A stretch of DNA of 21,488 nucleotides, from positions 1 through 21,488 of the forward strand of contig DXZT01000060.1 in NCBI GenBank assembly GCA_019419545.1, written 5' to 3'. Origin of the DNA: Collinsella sp. Its GTDB lineage: Bacteria > Actinomycetota > Coriobacteriia > Coriobacteriales > Coriobacteriaceae. Positions 1-6,172 of the stretch are shown piece after piece (position 1 is the first letter of the stretch; each line of letters begins with the position of its first letter). Made by a program: the position numbers and the translations under genes. Under the pieces are notes generated by a model, which was given only the letters and a program-made list of their open reading frames with translations, was not told the DNA's origin and made no database searches.

Positions 1-16
1 TGCGAACCTCCAGTCC

Positions 17-33
17 GGACCGCCCCGCGGTCC
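17..33. repeat. Short GC-rich inverted repeat
   Basis: GGACCGC and GCGGTCC form a perfect 7-bp stem around a 3-nt CCC loop. It lies about 60 nt beyond the 3' end of the minus-strand yqeC gene, past the 24-bp repeat element. No T-run follows on the minus strand, so it is not a textbook intrinsic terminator, though it could contribute to 3' end formation for yqeC. Confidence 0.45.
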
Positions 34-53
34 AACTTTCTGTCCGCACCCCC

Positions 54-77
54 AACAGTCCGTATTTCACCGCAACT
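54..77 (-). repeat. 24-bp post-stop repeat element, left copy
   Basis: Read on the minus strand, this begins AGTTGCGGTGAAATACGGAC and starts 16 nt after the yqeC stop codon. A copy with one difference lies at 2797-2820 on the plus strand, 18 nt after the xdhC stop. Another copy on the minus strand occupies 2840-2863. The match to 2837-2863 extends to 27 bp (from 51) with one mismatch. It behaves like a dispersed intergenic repeat; genome-wide abundance cannot be judged from this window. Confidence 0.8.
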
Positions 78-93
78 GAGGAGATGGGGCCGG

Positions 94-828
94 CTACTTG
101 AGGCTGCTGGCGACGACGGGACGGTCGAGAGCTGCCTCGAAGCGGTCGGCCATCGTGGGGTCGCTGAGCGTGTCGACTTGGTTGAGCATGACGCGTGCGG
201 TGCTGAGTTTCAGCGCCTGCATCTCGGCATTGAGCACCATGGCGACGCGCTCGGGCGTGGCGATGTCAGTGAGCTCGCAGCCGCAACGCTCGCAAAAGAG
301 CTCGGGGCGGTGGACGGCTTCGTTGATGGGCTTGCCGAACCCCGAGGCGCCGACGATCCAGACGATGTTGGCCGTGCCAGAGGGAATCACCGGCTCCCAG
401 GCGGCGTGCGCCTTGAGCGGGAGCCGCTTGCTGCCGTCCGCCTCGGCCAGGACGTAGTCAAAGCGCTGCGCCAGCTGGTCGAGCGGCTCGGCAGGGGAGG
501 AGAACTTGCCTGTCTGGGGGTCCAAGACACCTGTCTGGCAGATGCTTCCCCGCACAAGCCCCGCGCAGGCCTCGCAGGTGCAGCCTAGGGCGTGTGAGGC
601 ACCTGGCTTCCAGGGCGCGGCGTCCAGGCGACGGCTCGACCCGTCCCACGGCACGCCGGCGACGGGGAACATGCGCGTGGTGGTGCAGAGGAGCACGCGG
701 CCGCCAGCGCGCATAAGCTCAAGGCCGAGCGTCTTCAGCAAGGTCGACTTGCCTCCACTGCCGATAATTGCAGTAATGCCCGGCTCGATCTTGAGCGCGG
801 AGGCAAGGTTTTCGCTCGTCGTTTCCAT
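94..828 (-). CDS. yqeC: Selenium-dependent molybdenum hydroxylase maturation protein YqeC
   Basis: This 244-residue protein matches the YqeC family, which is associated with insertion of labile selenium into molybdenum hydroxylases; its exact reaction is not settled. Visible features are a P-loop GSGGKST at residues 23-29, a CTTTR segment near 48-52 and the family hallmark EADGSKRLPLKAH at 129-141. These suggest a cytoplasmic nucleotide-binding protein. Two Cys-rich segments stand out: CTCEAC at 83-88 with Cys97, and CERCGC at 179-184. The ATG at 828 was chosen because the P-loop falls at the usual distance; the ribosome-binding site (GGCGGTGA) is only moderate. It is transcribed divergently from yqeB, whose product acts in the same system. 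No hydroxylase subunits or selD are in the window. Confidence 0.88.
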   Translation of the reverse strand: METTSENLASALKIEPGITAIIGSGGKSTLLKTLGLELMRAGGRVLLCTTTRMFPVAGVPWDGSSRRLDAAPWKPGASHALGCTCEACAGLVRGSICQTGVLDPQTGKFSSPAEPLDQLAQRFDYVLAEADGSKRLPLKAHAAWEPVIPSGTANIVWIVGASGFGKPINEAVHRPELFCERCGCELTDIATPERVAMVLNAEMQALKLSTARVMLNQVDTLSDPTMADRFEAALDRPVVASSLK

Positions 829-841
829 CTGTTCACCGCCG

Positions 842-847
842 TATAAT
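842..847 (+). promoter_or_regulatory. Candidate -10 box for yqeB-xdhC in an AT-rich divergent spacer
   Basis: A perfect TATAAT lies in an AT-rich island (841-868) that contrasts with the GC-rich surroundings, between yqeC and yqeB. Start of transcription near 854 would give a leader of about 77 nt. The -35 position (around 819-824, TCGTTT) is poor, so an activator may be needed. The same island presumably serves yqeC in the opposite direction, but no minus-strand promoter could be placed convincingly. Confidence 0.45.
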
Positions 848-930
848 ACTGTGATAATAAATAATCATCAGAGTAGCGGTCGAACCGCATTTGCTCTGCT
901 CAAACCGTAGCACAGGGAGGTGTCCCGGGA

Positions 931-1725
931 ATGCTCGTTTATGTTCGCGGCGCCGGCGATATCGCCACGGGCGTCGCCGCTCGCTTGGTGCGCGCCGGCG
1001 TGTCGGTCGTTATGGCCGATATCGCGGTTCCCACGTGCATCCGCCGCACAATCAGTTTTTGCGAGGCCATTCGCTTGGGCGAGGTCGAGGTCGAGGGCAT
1101 TCGCGCCCGCTTGGCGCAGACGCCGGCAGAGGCGCTTGCAATTACCGAGGCCGGAGACGTCACCGTCGTGGTAGACCCCCAGGCCAAGATGCTCGACGAA
1201 CTGAAACCCGCGGCTGTGGTCGACGCGATTCTGGCCAAGCATAACTTGGGCACCACGCGCGACATGGCGCCTGCCGTTATTGCCGTGGGACCGGGCTTTA
1301 CCGCGCCGGTTGACTGCGACGCCGTGGTCGAAACCGTGCGCGGGCATTTCCTGGGCCGTGTCATTACCCAGGGTTCGCCCCAACCCAACACGGGCGTGCC
1401 GGGCATTATCGCTGGCTATGGCAGAGAGCGCGTTATCCACAGCCCCGCCGCCGGCGTGTTTCGGTCCGACCGTGCGATCGGCGACATCGTGAGCGCCGGA
1501 GACGTGATTGGCTACGCGGGCGATACGCCCATGTGCACGCAGATCGATGGCTGTCTGCGCGGGCTTTTGGCCGACGGCGTTCAGGTGACCGAGGGCTTCA
1601 AGTGCGCCGACGTCGACCCCCGCGGCGATGCCAGCTATATCAACTATATTTCGGACAAGGCGACGTCGGTCGGCGGCGGCGTGCTCGAGGCACTCGCCAT
1701 GCTCACCGGTGTCTTCCAGGGATAG
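931..1725 (+). CDS. yqeB: Selenium-dependent molybdenum hydroxylase maturation protein YqeB
   Basis: This 264-residue protein is recognisable as the YqeB (EF2563-like) family, genetically linked to selenium-dependent molybdenum hydroxylases such as xanthine dehydrogenase. An N-terminal Rossmann-like stretch VRGAGDIATGVA (residues 5-16) is followed by a conserved core with KHNLGTTRDMAP (103-114), VGPGFTAP (119-126) and QGSPQPNTGVPG (147-158). Cysteines at 36, 44 and 129 are candidates for functional residues, which is inference. The start is supported by AGGGAGGTG at 914-922, 8 nt before the ATG. xdhC follows after 9 nt, so the two are almost certainly cotranscribed. It is likely cytoplasmic and acts on the cofactor or the apo-enzyme; the precise chemistry is unknown. 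Confidence 0.9.
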   Translation: MLVYVRGAGDIATGVAARLVRAGVSVVMADIAVPTCIRRTISFCEAIRLGEVEVEGIRARLAQTPAEALAITEAGDVTVVVDPQAKMLDELKPAAVVDAILAKHNLGTTRDMAPAVIAVGPGFTAPVDCDAVVETVRGHFLGRVITQGSPQPNTGVPGIIAGYGRERVIHSPAAGVFRSDRAIGDIVSAGDVIGYAGDTPMCTQIDGCLRGLLADGVQVTEGFKCADVDPRGDASYINYISDKATSVGGGVLEALAMLTGVFQG

Positions 1726-1734
1726 GAAATTGCA

Positions 1735-2778
1735 ATGGAAAAGCTCGATGTGGTGAATGCTGCACTTGGCGCTCTGAAGGCCGGTAAGACGTGCGAGCTG
1801 GTGGTAGTTGCCGGCACGGCAGGGTCGTCGCCGCGCGGCGTGGGCGCCTGGATGGCCGTTTTTGCCGATGGCAGCCAAGCGGGTACCATCGGCGGTGGCA
1901 AGATCGAGCTCTTTGCGCTGAACGAGGCGCGCGAGCTGCTGGCCGCAGGGCAATCGCGTCTGGTCCGCTACACCATGGGCGGCGAGAACTCCGATACCGG
2001 CATGATCTGCGGCGGAGCCATCTGCCTGTGCTATCTGCACCTGGATGTATCGCAGGTGCCGTTGTTCCAGTCGGTTGCCGACGTCTTGGCCTATCGGCGC
2101 ATCGGCGACTTCGTCATCGACTTTGAGCCGTTTATCGCGAGTGCGCTCGAGGGGGATGTGGCCGAGTACCATGGCGAGGAATCGCGCCGCACCATTGCGG
2201 GCTGCCCCGGGCTTTCGCTGGTGGAGGAGGGGGGTAAGGTCACCTACACCAACGCTGCCTCCGTGATTCCTGCGGCGCACGTCGAGACGCTCTGCCCTGA
2301 GGGCCTGACCTATATCTTTGGCTGCGGACACGTGGGCGCCGCGACGGCGCGCGTGCTCACGGCGGCGGGCTTTGCCGTCGTGGCGTGCGACGACCGCCCC
2401 GGCACGCTGACCCCCGATTGGGTGCCCGGTGTCTACGATCGTCGCTTGGTCGATTACAAGAACCTGAGCGAGCTGTGCCCCATCGGCCCGCGCGACCTGG
2501 TGGTCGTCGCCACGGCGGGTCACAAGTCCGATATCGACGTGGTGATTCAGGCCATGCGCGCCAAGCCTGCCTACCTGGGCTGTCTGGGCTCGCGCCGCAA
2601 GACGGCCTTTGTGCGTGCCCGCCTGGAGCAGGAAGGCTTTACGCAGGACCAGATCGACGAGCTGCACCTTCCGATCGGCGTTGCCATCGAGGCCGAGGAC
2701 CCCGAGGAGATCGCCATCTCCATCGCCGCCGAGATGATCCACCTGCGCCGCACCAAACTCGTCCCCCGCAAGCGCTAA
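1735..2778 (+). CDS. xdhC: XdhC/CoxF-family molybdenum hydroxylase accessory protein
   Basis: This 347-residue protein has the two-domain XdhC/CoxF layout. The N-terminal XdhC_CoxI domain carries SSPRGVGAWM (31-40), GTIGGGKIE (50-58) and MICGG (90-94). The C-terminal Rossmann domain has GCGHVG (196-201), DDRP (219-222) and CLGSRRK (283-289). Characterised XdhC proteins bind molybdenum cofactor and assist its sulfuration and insertion into xanthine dehydrogenase. In this yqeB/yqeC context it probably helps install the selenium-bearing form, which is inference. The ATG is preceded by a GGGATAGGAAA sequence overlapping the yqeB stop. It is the last gene of its operon: the repeat-based hairpin at 2797-2863 follows. 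Purine breakdown is a plausible pathway, but no enzyme subunits are present here. Confidence 0.9.
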   Translation: MEKLDVVNAALGALKAGKTCELVVVAGTAGSSPRGVGAWMAVFADGSQAGTIGGGKIELFALNEARELLAAGQSRLVRYTMGGENSDTGMICGGAICLCYLHLDVSQVPLFQSVADVLAYRRIGDFVIDFEPFIASALEGDVAEYHGEESRRTIAGCPGLSLVEEGGKVTYTNAASVIPAAHVETLCPEGLTYIFGCGHVGAATARVLTAAGFAVVACDDRPGTLTPDWVPGVYDRRLVDYKNLSELCPIGPRDLVVVATAGHKSDIDVVIQAMRAKPAYLGCLGSRRKTAFVRARLEQEGFTQDQIDELHLPIGVAIEAEDPEEIAISIAAEMIHLRRTKLVPRKR

Positions 2779-2796
2779 TCGCATCCCCACCAATTA

Positions 2797-2870
2797 AGTT
2801 GCGGTGAAATACGGATTGTTTAAGCCTGTTAGGCCGCCCAACAGTCCCTATTTCACCGCAACTGCTTTTT
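2797..2870 (+). repeat. Large imperfect hairpin built from two opposed 24-bp repeat copies
   Basis: The arms 2797-2820 and 2840-2863 are complementary at 22 of 24 positions, one of the two exceptions being a G-U pair, around a 19-nt loop. Five T residues follow at 2866-2870, so in RNA this could act as a terminator for yqeB-xdhC. Each arm is a copy of the element at 54-77. The structure may also be a palindromic repeat of the REP or miniature-element type. Confidence 0.75.
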
Positions 2871-3090
2871 GGGACCCATTTGTGCGGGGGAGTTGTGGAG
2901 TTGTGCAGGCAGACGAGGTTTTTCTGGAAATACGCTCCCGATGCGCGTATAGTACCGATTGTTTTGTCGGCTCCTGCTGCGTCGAGTCCAAACCGCGAAA
3001 TGCCATGAGCGGCGCGGATGCAGCCAGGAGGCACGAGGACAACCCACCGTGGCCACGCCCCGTGCTTAAAACCCCAAGAAGGAGTGAACA
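2871..3090 (+). promoter_or_regulatory. Putative promoter and leader of the rplE-led ribosomal-protein operon
   Basis: No gene is seen between 2779 and 3090. A TATAGT -10 candidate is at 2948-2953; the -35 region 17 bp upstream (TGGAAA, 2925-2930) is weak. Transcription from there would give a leader of about 130 nt. AGGCACG (3029-3035) and CGTGCTT (3061-3067) can pair as a 7-bp stem just before the AAGGAG ribosome-binding site at 3079-3084. A regulatory role for this stem is possible but unproven. Confidence 0.45.
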
Positions 3091-3648
3091 ATGGCAGAAG
3101 AGAAGTATGTGCCGCGTCTGAAGACCAAGTACAACAACGAGGTCAAGCACCAGCTTCAGGAAAAGTTCCAGTACGAGAACGTCATGATGATCCCCAAGTT
3201 TGAGAAGATCGTCGTGAACATGGGTGTCGGCGAGGCCGCTACCGATTCCAAGGCCATCGACGGTGCCGTGCGCGACCTGCGCGCCATCACCGGCCAGCAG
3301 CCGATGATCACCCGTGCCCGCAAGTCCATCGCTACCTTCCGCCTGCGCGCTGGTATGCCGATCGGCTGCAAGGTTACCCTGCGTGGCGACCGTATGTGGG
3401 AGTTCTTCGATCGTCTGACCTCCGTCGCGATCCCCCGTATCCGCGACTTCCGCGGCATCTCCGCCAAGAGCTTCGACGGCCGTGGTAACTTCTCCATGGG
3501 CGTCACCGAGCAGCTCATCTTCCCCGAGATCGACTTCGACTCCGTCGATCACCAGCGTGGTATGGACATCACTTTCGTGACCACCGCCAACACCGATGAG
3601 GAGGCCAAGGCCCTTCTGGACGCCTTCGGTTTCCCGTTCAAGAAATAG
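3091..3648 (+). CDS. rplE: 50S ribosomal protein L5 (uL5)
   Basis: This 185-residue protein is L5, which binds 5S rRNA in the central protuberance of the large subunit and contacts P-site tRNA and the small subunit. The family signature around FEKIVVNMGVGEA (residues 37-49) and the segment with GQQPMITRARKSIATFRLR are intact. The C-terminal half with RGNFSMGVTEQLIFPEI is also typical, and length is normal. The start is fixed by a strong AAGGAG sequence 6 nt before the ATG. In most bacteria this gene directly follows rplX; here it follows a promoter-like leader and an unrelated metabolic operon, so it appears to head the remaining cluster. Confidence 0.97.
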   Translation: MAEEKYVPRLKTKYNNEVKHQLQEKFQYENVMMIPKFEKIVVNMGVGEAATDSKAIDGAVRDLRAITGQQPMITRARKSIATFRLRAGMPIGCKVTLRGDRMWEFFDRLTSVAIPRIRDFRGISAKSFDGRGNFSMGVTEQLIFPEIDFDSVDHQRGMDITFVTTANTDEEAKALLDAFGFPFKK

Positions 3649-3663
3649 GTTCACCTGCCCTAT

Positions 3664-3693
3664 AAGCGCCGTTCCCACAAGGGGGCGGCGCTT
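3664..3693 (+). promoter_or_regulatory. Strong stem-loop in the rplE-rpsZ spacer
   Basis: AAGCGCCGTTCCC (3664-3676) pairs over all 13 positions with GGGGGCGGCGCTT (3681-3693), with two G-U pairs and an ACAA loop. Outer bases GTTC (3649-3652) and GAAC (3699-3702) can extend it. No T-run follows, so it is not an intrinsic terminator. An mRNA processing, stability or translational control element is more likely. Confidence 0.65.
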
Positions 3694-3727
3694 GGGGCGA
3701 ACAATACTCTATGTGAGGAGGATATAA

Positions 3728-3913
3728 GTGGCTAAGACATCGATGATCGTCAAGTGCAATCGCAAGCAGAAGTTCTCTACTCGTGAGTACACGCGCTGCC
3801 AGCGCTGCGGCCGTCCGCACTCTGTGTACCGCAAGTTCGGCCTGTGCCGTGTCTGCTTCCGTGAGCTTGCACTCAAGGGCGAGCTTCCCGGCGTTAAGAA
3901 GGCCAGCTGGTAA
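3728..3913 (+). CDS. rpsZ: 30S ribosomal protein S14, zinc-binding type Z (uS14)
   Basis: This 61-residue protein is the short, zinc-binding form of S14, a component of the small-subunit head. The zinc ribbon is complete, with Cys24, Cys27, Cys40 and Cys43 in two CxxC pairs. The C-terminal GVKKASW is the usual ending for this family. The start is GTG, fixed by AGGAGG at 3716-3721, 6 nt upstream. It sits at the standard position between rplE and rpsH, but is separated from both by spacers that can form stem-loops. Confidence 0.96.
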   Translation: MAKTSMIVKCNRKQKFSTREYTRCQRCGRPHSVYRKFGLCRVCFRELALKGELPGVKKASW

Positions 3914-3968
3914 GTCACTACCAGCGTTTCAAGCATCCGTTTGGAACAGGGAAAACGCGCTAGTTAGG

Positions 3969-3991
3969 CTTTGCCGTTAAGGGCGGCGAAG
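3969..3991 (+). promoter_or_regulatory. Stem-loop in the rpsZ-rpsH spacer
   Basis: CTTTGCCG (3969-3976) pairs with CGGCGAAG (3984-3991), with one T-G pair and a 7-nt loop. It sits in a 119-nt spacer, roomier than is usual for this cluster. There is no T-run. It could be a processing site or a control element for downstream rpsH translation. Confidence 0.5.
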
Positions 3992-4032
3992 AACCAAGAG
4001 CACGTGTTCATCAAGAACGAAGGAGAATCTGT

Positions 4033-4431
4033 ATGAACCTTACAGACCCGATCGCAGATATGCTTACGCGCATCCGTAACGCTAACTCTGTGAACAAGGC
4101 CACGGTCTCCATGCCGAGCAGCAAGAAGCTCGTCGAGATCGCTCGTGTTCTGCACGAGGAGGGCTACATCGAGGGCTACGATGTCGAGGACACCGTTCCC
4201 CAGAAGACTCTGCACATCACGCTTAAGTATGGTCCCAAGAAGGCTAAGGTCATCAACGGCATCCGCCGCATTTCCAAGCCGGGCCTGCGTAAGTACACCG
4301 GCGTTGCCGACATGCCCCGCGTCCGCGGTGGCCTTGGTACCGCCATCATTTCCACCAGCCATGGCGTTATGACCGACCGCGATGCTCGCAAGCACAACGT
4401 CGGCGGCGAGATCATCGCTTACGTCTGGTAA
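4033..4431 (+). CDS. rpsH: 30S ribosomal protein S8 (uS8)
   Basis: This 132-residue protein is S8, a primary 16S rRNA-binding protein needed for platform assembly. In E. coli it is also the translational repressor of the spc operon; whether that holds here is unknown. The N-terminal DPIADMLTRIRNA (5-17) and the C-terminal RVRGGLGTAIISTSHGVMTD followed by GGEIIAYVW are diagnostic. The ATG has an AGGAG box 7 nt upstream. The gene ends normally and is followed by rplF after a short gap of about 33 nt. Confidence 0.97.
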   Translation: MNLTDPIADMLTRIRNANSVNKATVSMPSSKKLVEIARVLHEEGYIEGYDVEDTVPQKTLHITLKYGPKKAKVINGIRRISKPGLRKYTGVADMPRVRGGLGTAIISTSHGVMTDRDARKHNVGGEIIAYVW

Positions 4432-4464
4432 TTCGCTCGGTAGGTAGAAGGAAAGGAGATCACC

Positions 4465-5001
4465 GTGTCTCGTATCGGTAATAAGCCTGTCCAGATTCCC
4501 GCCGGAGTCGAAGTGGCAGTCAACGGCAACAACGTTGTCGTCAAGGGCCCCAAGGGCCAGCTCGAGCTGGATGTCTTTGAGAAGCTCGCTATCAACGTCG
4601 AGGACAACGTCCTCACCGTTTCCCGTCCCGACGACGAGCGTGAGACCCGTGCCCGCCACGGCCTCACCCGCGCTCTCATCCACAACATGGTTGTTGGCGT
4701 TTCCGAGGGCTTCGAGAAGAAGCTCGAGCTCGCCGGCGTCGGTTACCGCGTGCAGCAGAAGGGCAAGAACCTCGAGTTCTCCCTGGGCTTCTCGCACCCC
4801 GTGATCGTCGAGGCTCCCGAGGGCATCACCTTCGAGGTTCCCGACAACACCCACGTGAACGTCAAGGGTATCAACAAGCAGCAGGTCGGTCAGATCGCCG
4901 CTGAGATCCGCGGCCATCGTCCTCCCGAGCCTTACAAGGGCAAGGGTATCCACTATGTTGGCGAGCACATCCGCCGCAAGCTGGGTAAGGCCGCCAAGTA
5001 G
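4465..5001 (+). CDS. rplF: 50S ribosomal protein L6 (uL6)
   Basis: This 178-residue protein is L6, which lies near the factor-binding and sarcin-ricin region of the large subunit. It begins SRIGNKPVQIPAGVEV, and the C-terminal signature PEPYKGKGIHYVGE is present, as is typical of the two-fold repeated L6 fold. The start is GTG, supported by an excellent AAAGGAG ribosome-binding site at 4452-4458, 6 nt upstream. The gene is full length. A stem-loop follows in the spacer before rplR. Confidence 0.97.
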   Translation: MSRIGNKPVQIPAGVEVAVNGNNVVVKGPKGQLELDVFEKLAINVEDNVLTVSRPDDERETRARHGLTRALIHNMVVGVSEGFEKKLELAGVGYRVQQKGKNLEFSLGFSHPVIVEAPEGITFEVPDNTHVNVKGINKQQVGQIAAEIRGHRPPEPYKGKGIHYVGEHIRRKLGKAAK

Positions 5002-5026
5002 TCGTAACCGACTCACTCGCATAAGA

Positions 5027-5048
5027 CCAGCACCCCGTTAGGTGCTGG
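5027..5048 (+). promoter_or_regulatory. Stem-loop in the rplF-rplR spacer
   Basis: CCAGCACC (5027-5034) and GGTGCTGG (5041-5048) form a perfect 8-bp stem with a CCGTTA loop. A run of five T residues begins only about 12 nt later (5060-5064), too far for a standard terminator. It lies 28 nt before the rplR start and could act as a partial attenuator or an mRNA processing site. Confidence 0.6.
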
Positions 5049-5076
5049 CAAGATCAACCTTTTTAGGAGTTTACGT

Positions 5077-5445
5077 ATGAACAAGCATAAGGCGAAGCTG
5101 GAAGGCCTCAAGCGTCGTCAGCGTCGTGTTCGCGGCAAGGTCTCGGGTACCGCCGAGCGTCCGCGTCTTCGCGTGACCCGTACTAACGCCAACATCTATG
5201 CCCAGATCATCGACGACAGCAAGGGCTCCAGCCTGACGCTCGTCTCTGCCTCGACCCTCGAGGCCGAGTTCAAGGGCACCCACACCTCGAACAAGGAGGC
5301 TGCGGAGAAGGTCGGTCAGCTCGTTGGCAAGCGTGCCATCGAGGCCGGCATCACCAAGGTCGCTTTCGATCGTGGTGGCCGTATCTACCATGGCCGCGTC
5401 AAGGCCCTCGCCGACGGTGCTCGTGCCGCCGGTCTCGAGTTCTAG
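5077..5445 (+). CDS. rplR: 50S ribosomal protein L18 (uL18)
   Basis: This 122-residue protein is L18, which works with L5 to anchor 5S rRNA. The basic N-terminus (KAKLEGLKRRQRRVRGKV) and the RPRLRVTRTNANIYAQIIDD segment are typical, as is the C-terminal FDRGGRIYHGRVKALADGAR. The ATG is preceded by TAGGAG at 5064-5069. The stop codon is embedded in the AGGAGG ribosome-binding site of rpsE, so the two genes are probably translationally coupled. Confidence 0.97.
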   Translation: MNKHKAKLEGLKRRQRRVRGKVSGTAERPRLRVTRTNANIYAQIIDDSKGSSLTLVSASTLEAEFKGTHTSNKEAAEKVGQLVGKRAIEAGITKVAFDRGGRIYHGRVKALADGARAAGLEF

Positions 5446-5459
5446 GAGGTATGTAGCAC

Positions 5460-5984
5460 ATGGCTCGTAATCAGAAGCAGCAGCGCGAGGCCTCCGAGTT
5501 CGAGGAGCGCGTCGTTTACATCAACCGCGTGTCGAAGACCGTCAAGGGTGGTCGTCGCATGAGCCTCGTCGCTCTCGTCGTCGTTGGCGACGGCAAGGGC
5601 AACGTCGGCGTTGGCATGGGCAAGTCCGCTGAGGTGCCCATGGCCATCTCCAAGGCGTCTCTCGATGCCAAGAAGAACATGTTCCACGTGCCGGTGACCG
5701 AGCAGGGCACCATTCCGCACGAGGTTCTCGGTCACTTTGGTGCCGGCCGCATCATCATCAAGCCCGCTGTCGAGGGTACCGGCGTTATCGCCGGCGGCGC
5801 TGTGCGTCCCCTCTTCGAGCTTGCTGGCATCAAGAACGTCCTGTCCAAGTCCCTCGGTACCGACAACGGCCTCAACATCATCAAGGCTGCCGTCGAGGGC
5901 CTCAAGGAGCTCTCCAGCCCTGAGGACGTCGCGGCTCGCCGTGGCCTGACGGTCTCCGAGATGTTCGTCGGTAAGGAGAACTAA
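5460..5984 (+). CDS. rpsE: 30S ribosomal protein S5 (uS5)
   Basis: This 174-residue protein is S5, which helps form the mRNA entry channel and contributes to decoding accuracy. The double-stranded RNA-binding-like N domain carries the signature KTVKGGRRMSLVALVVVGD, followed by the S5 C domain with HFGAGRIIIKPA and GTGVIAGGAVRPLFELAGI. AGGAGGT at 5444-5450 supports the ATG. rpmD begins two bases after the stop, and its ribosome-binding site is inside the rpsE coding sequence, which points to coupled translation. Confidence 0.97.
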   Translation: MARNQKQQREASEFEERVVYINRVSKTVKGGRRMSLVALVVVGDGKGNVGVGMGKSAEVPMAISKASLDAKKNMFHVPVTEQGTIPHEVLGHFGAGRIIIKPAVEGTGVIAGGAVRPLFELAGIKNVLSKSLGTDNGLNIIKAAVEGLKELSSPEDVAARRGLTVSEMFVGKEN

Positions 5985-5986
5985 GC

Positions 5987-6169
5987 ATGGCTGACACCAT
6001 CAAGATCAAGCAGGTCCGCAGCACCAATGGTTGCAAGCAGGACCAGGTCCGTACTGTCCGTGCCCTCGGTCTCCACAGGATCCGCGAGGTTCGCGAGATT
6101 GCTGACAACGAGTCCGTCCGCGGCATGATCTTCAAGGTCAAGCACCTTGTCGAGATTGTAGAGGAGTAG
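5987..6169 (+). CDS. rpmD: 50S ribosomal protein L30 (uL30)
   Basis: This 60-residue protein is L30, a small surface protein of the large subunit found in many but not all bacteria. IKIKQVRSTNGCKQDQVRTV and the GLHRIREVREIADNESVRGM block are the family core. The ribosome-binding site AAGGAG (5973-5978) lies within the end of rpsE, and rplO begins three bases after the stop, so the rpsE-rpmD-rplO segment is tightly packed. Confidence 0.96.
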   Translation: MADTIKIKQVRSTNGCKQDQVRTVRALGLHRIREVREIADNESVRGMIFKVKHLVEIVEE

Positions 6170-6172
6170 CAA

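Noticed and set aside
94..2778. An insertion sequence or transposon carrying the yqe block
   Set aside because: Repeat geometry is suggestive, but there is no transposase or integrase and no visible target duplication, so it is reported only as a finding.
868..2793. Long minus-strand open frame of 641 codons antisense to yqeB and xdhC
   Set aside because: It mirrors codon bias of two well-recognised genes on the other strand, has Ala/Gly/Arg/His-rich composition, and shows no family motif.
1..2863. CRISPR-like array based on the three 24-bp repeat copies
   Set aside because: The copies are in mixed orientation, about 2.7 kb apart, with no regular spacers and no cas genes.
2804..3121. Plus-strand open frame covering the repeat and the rplE leader
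   Set aside because: It begins inside the repeat, runs out of frame into rplE, lacks a ribosome-binding site and has no recognisable protein features.
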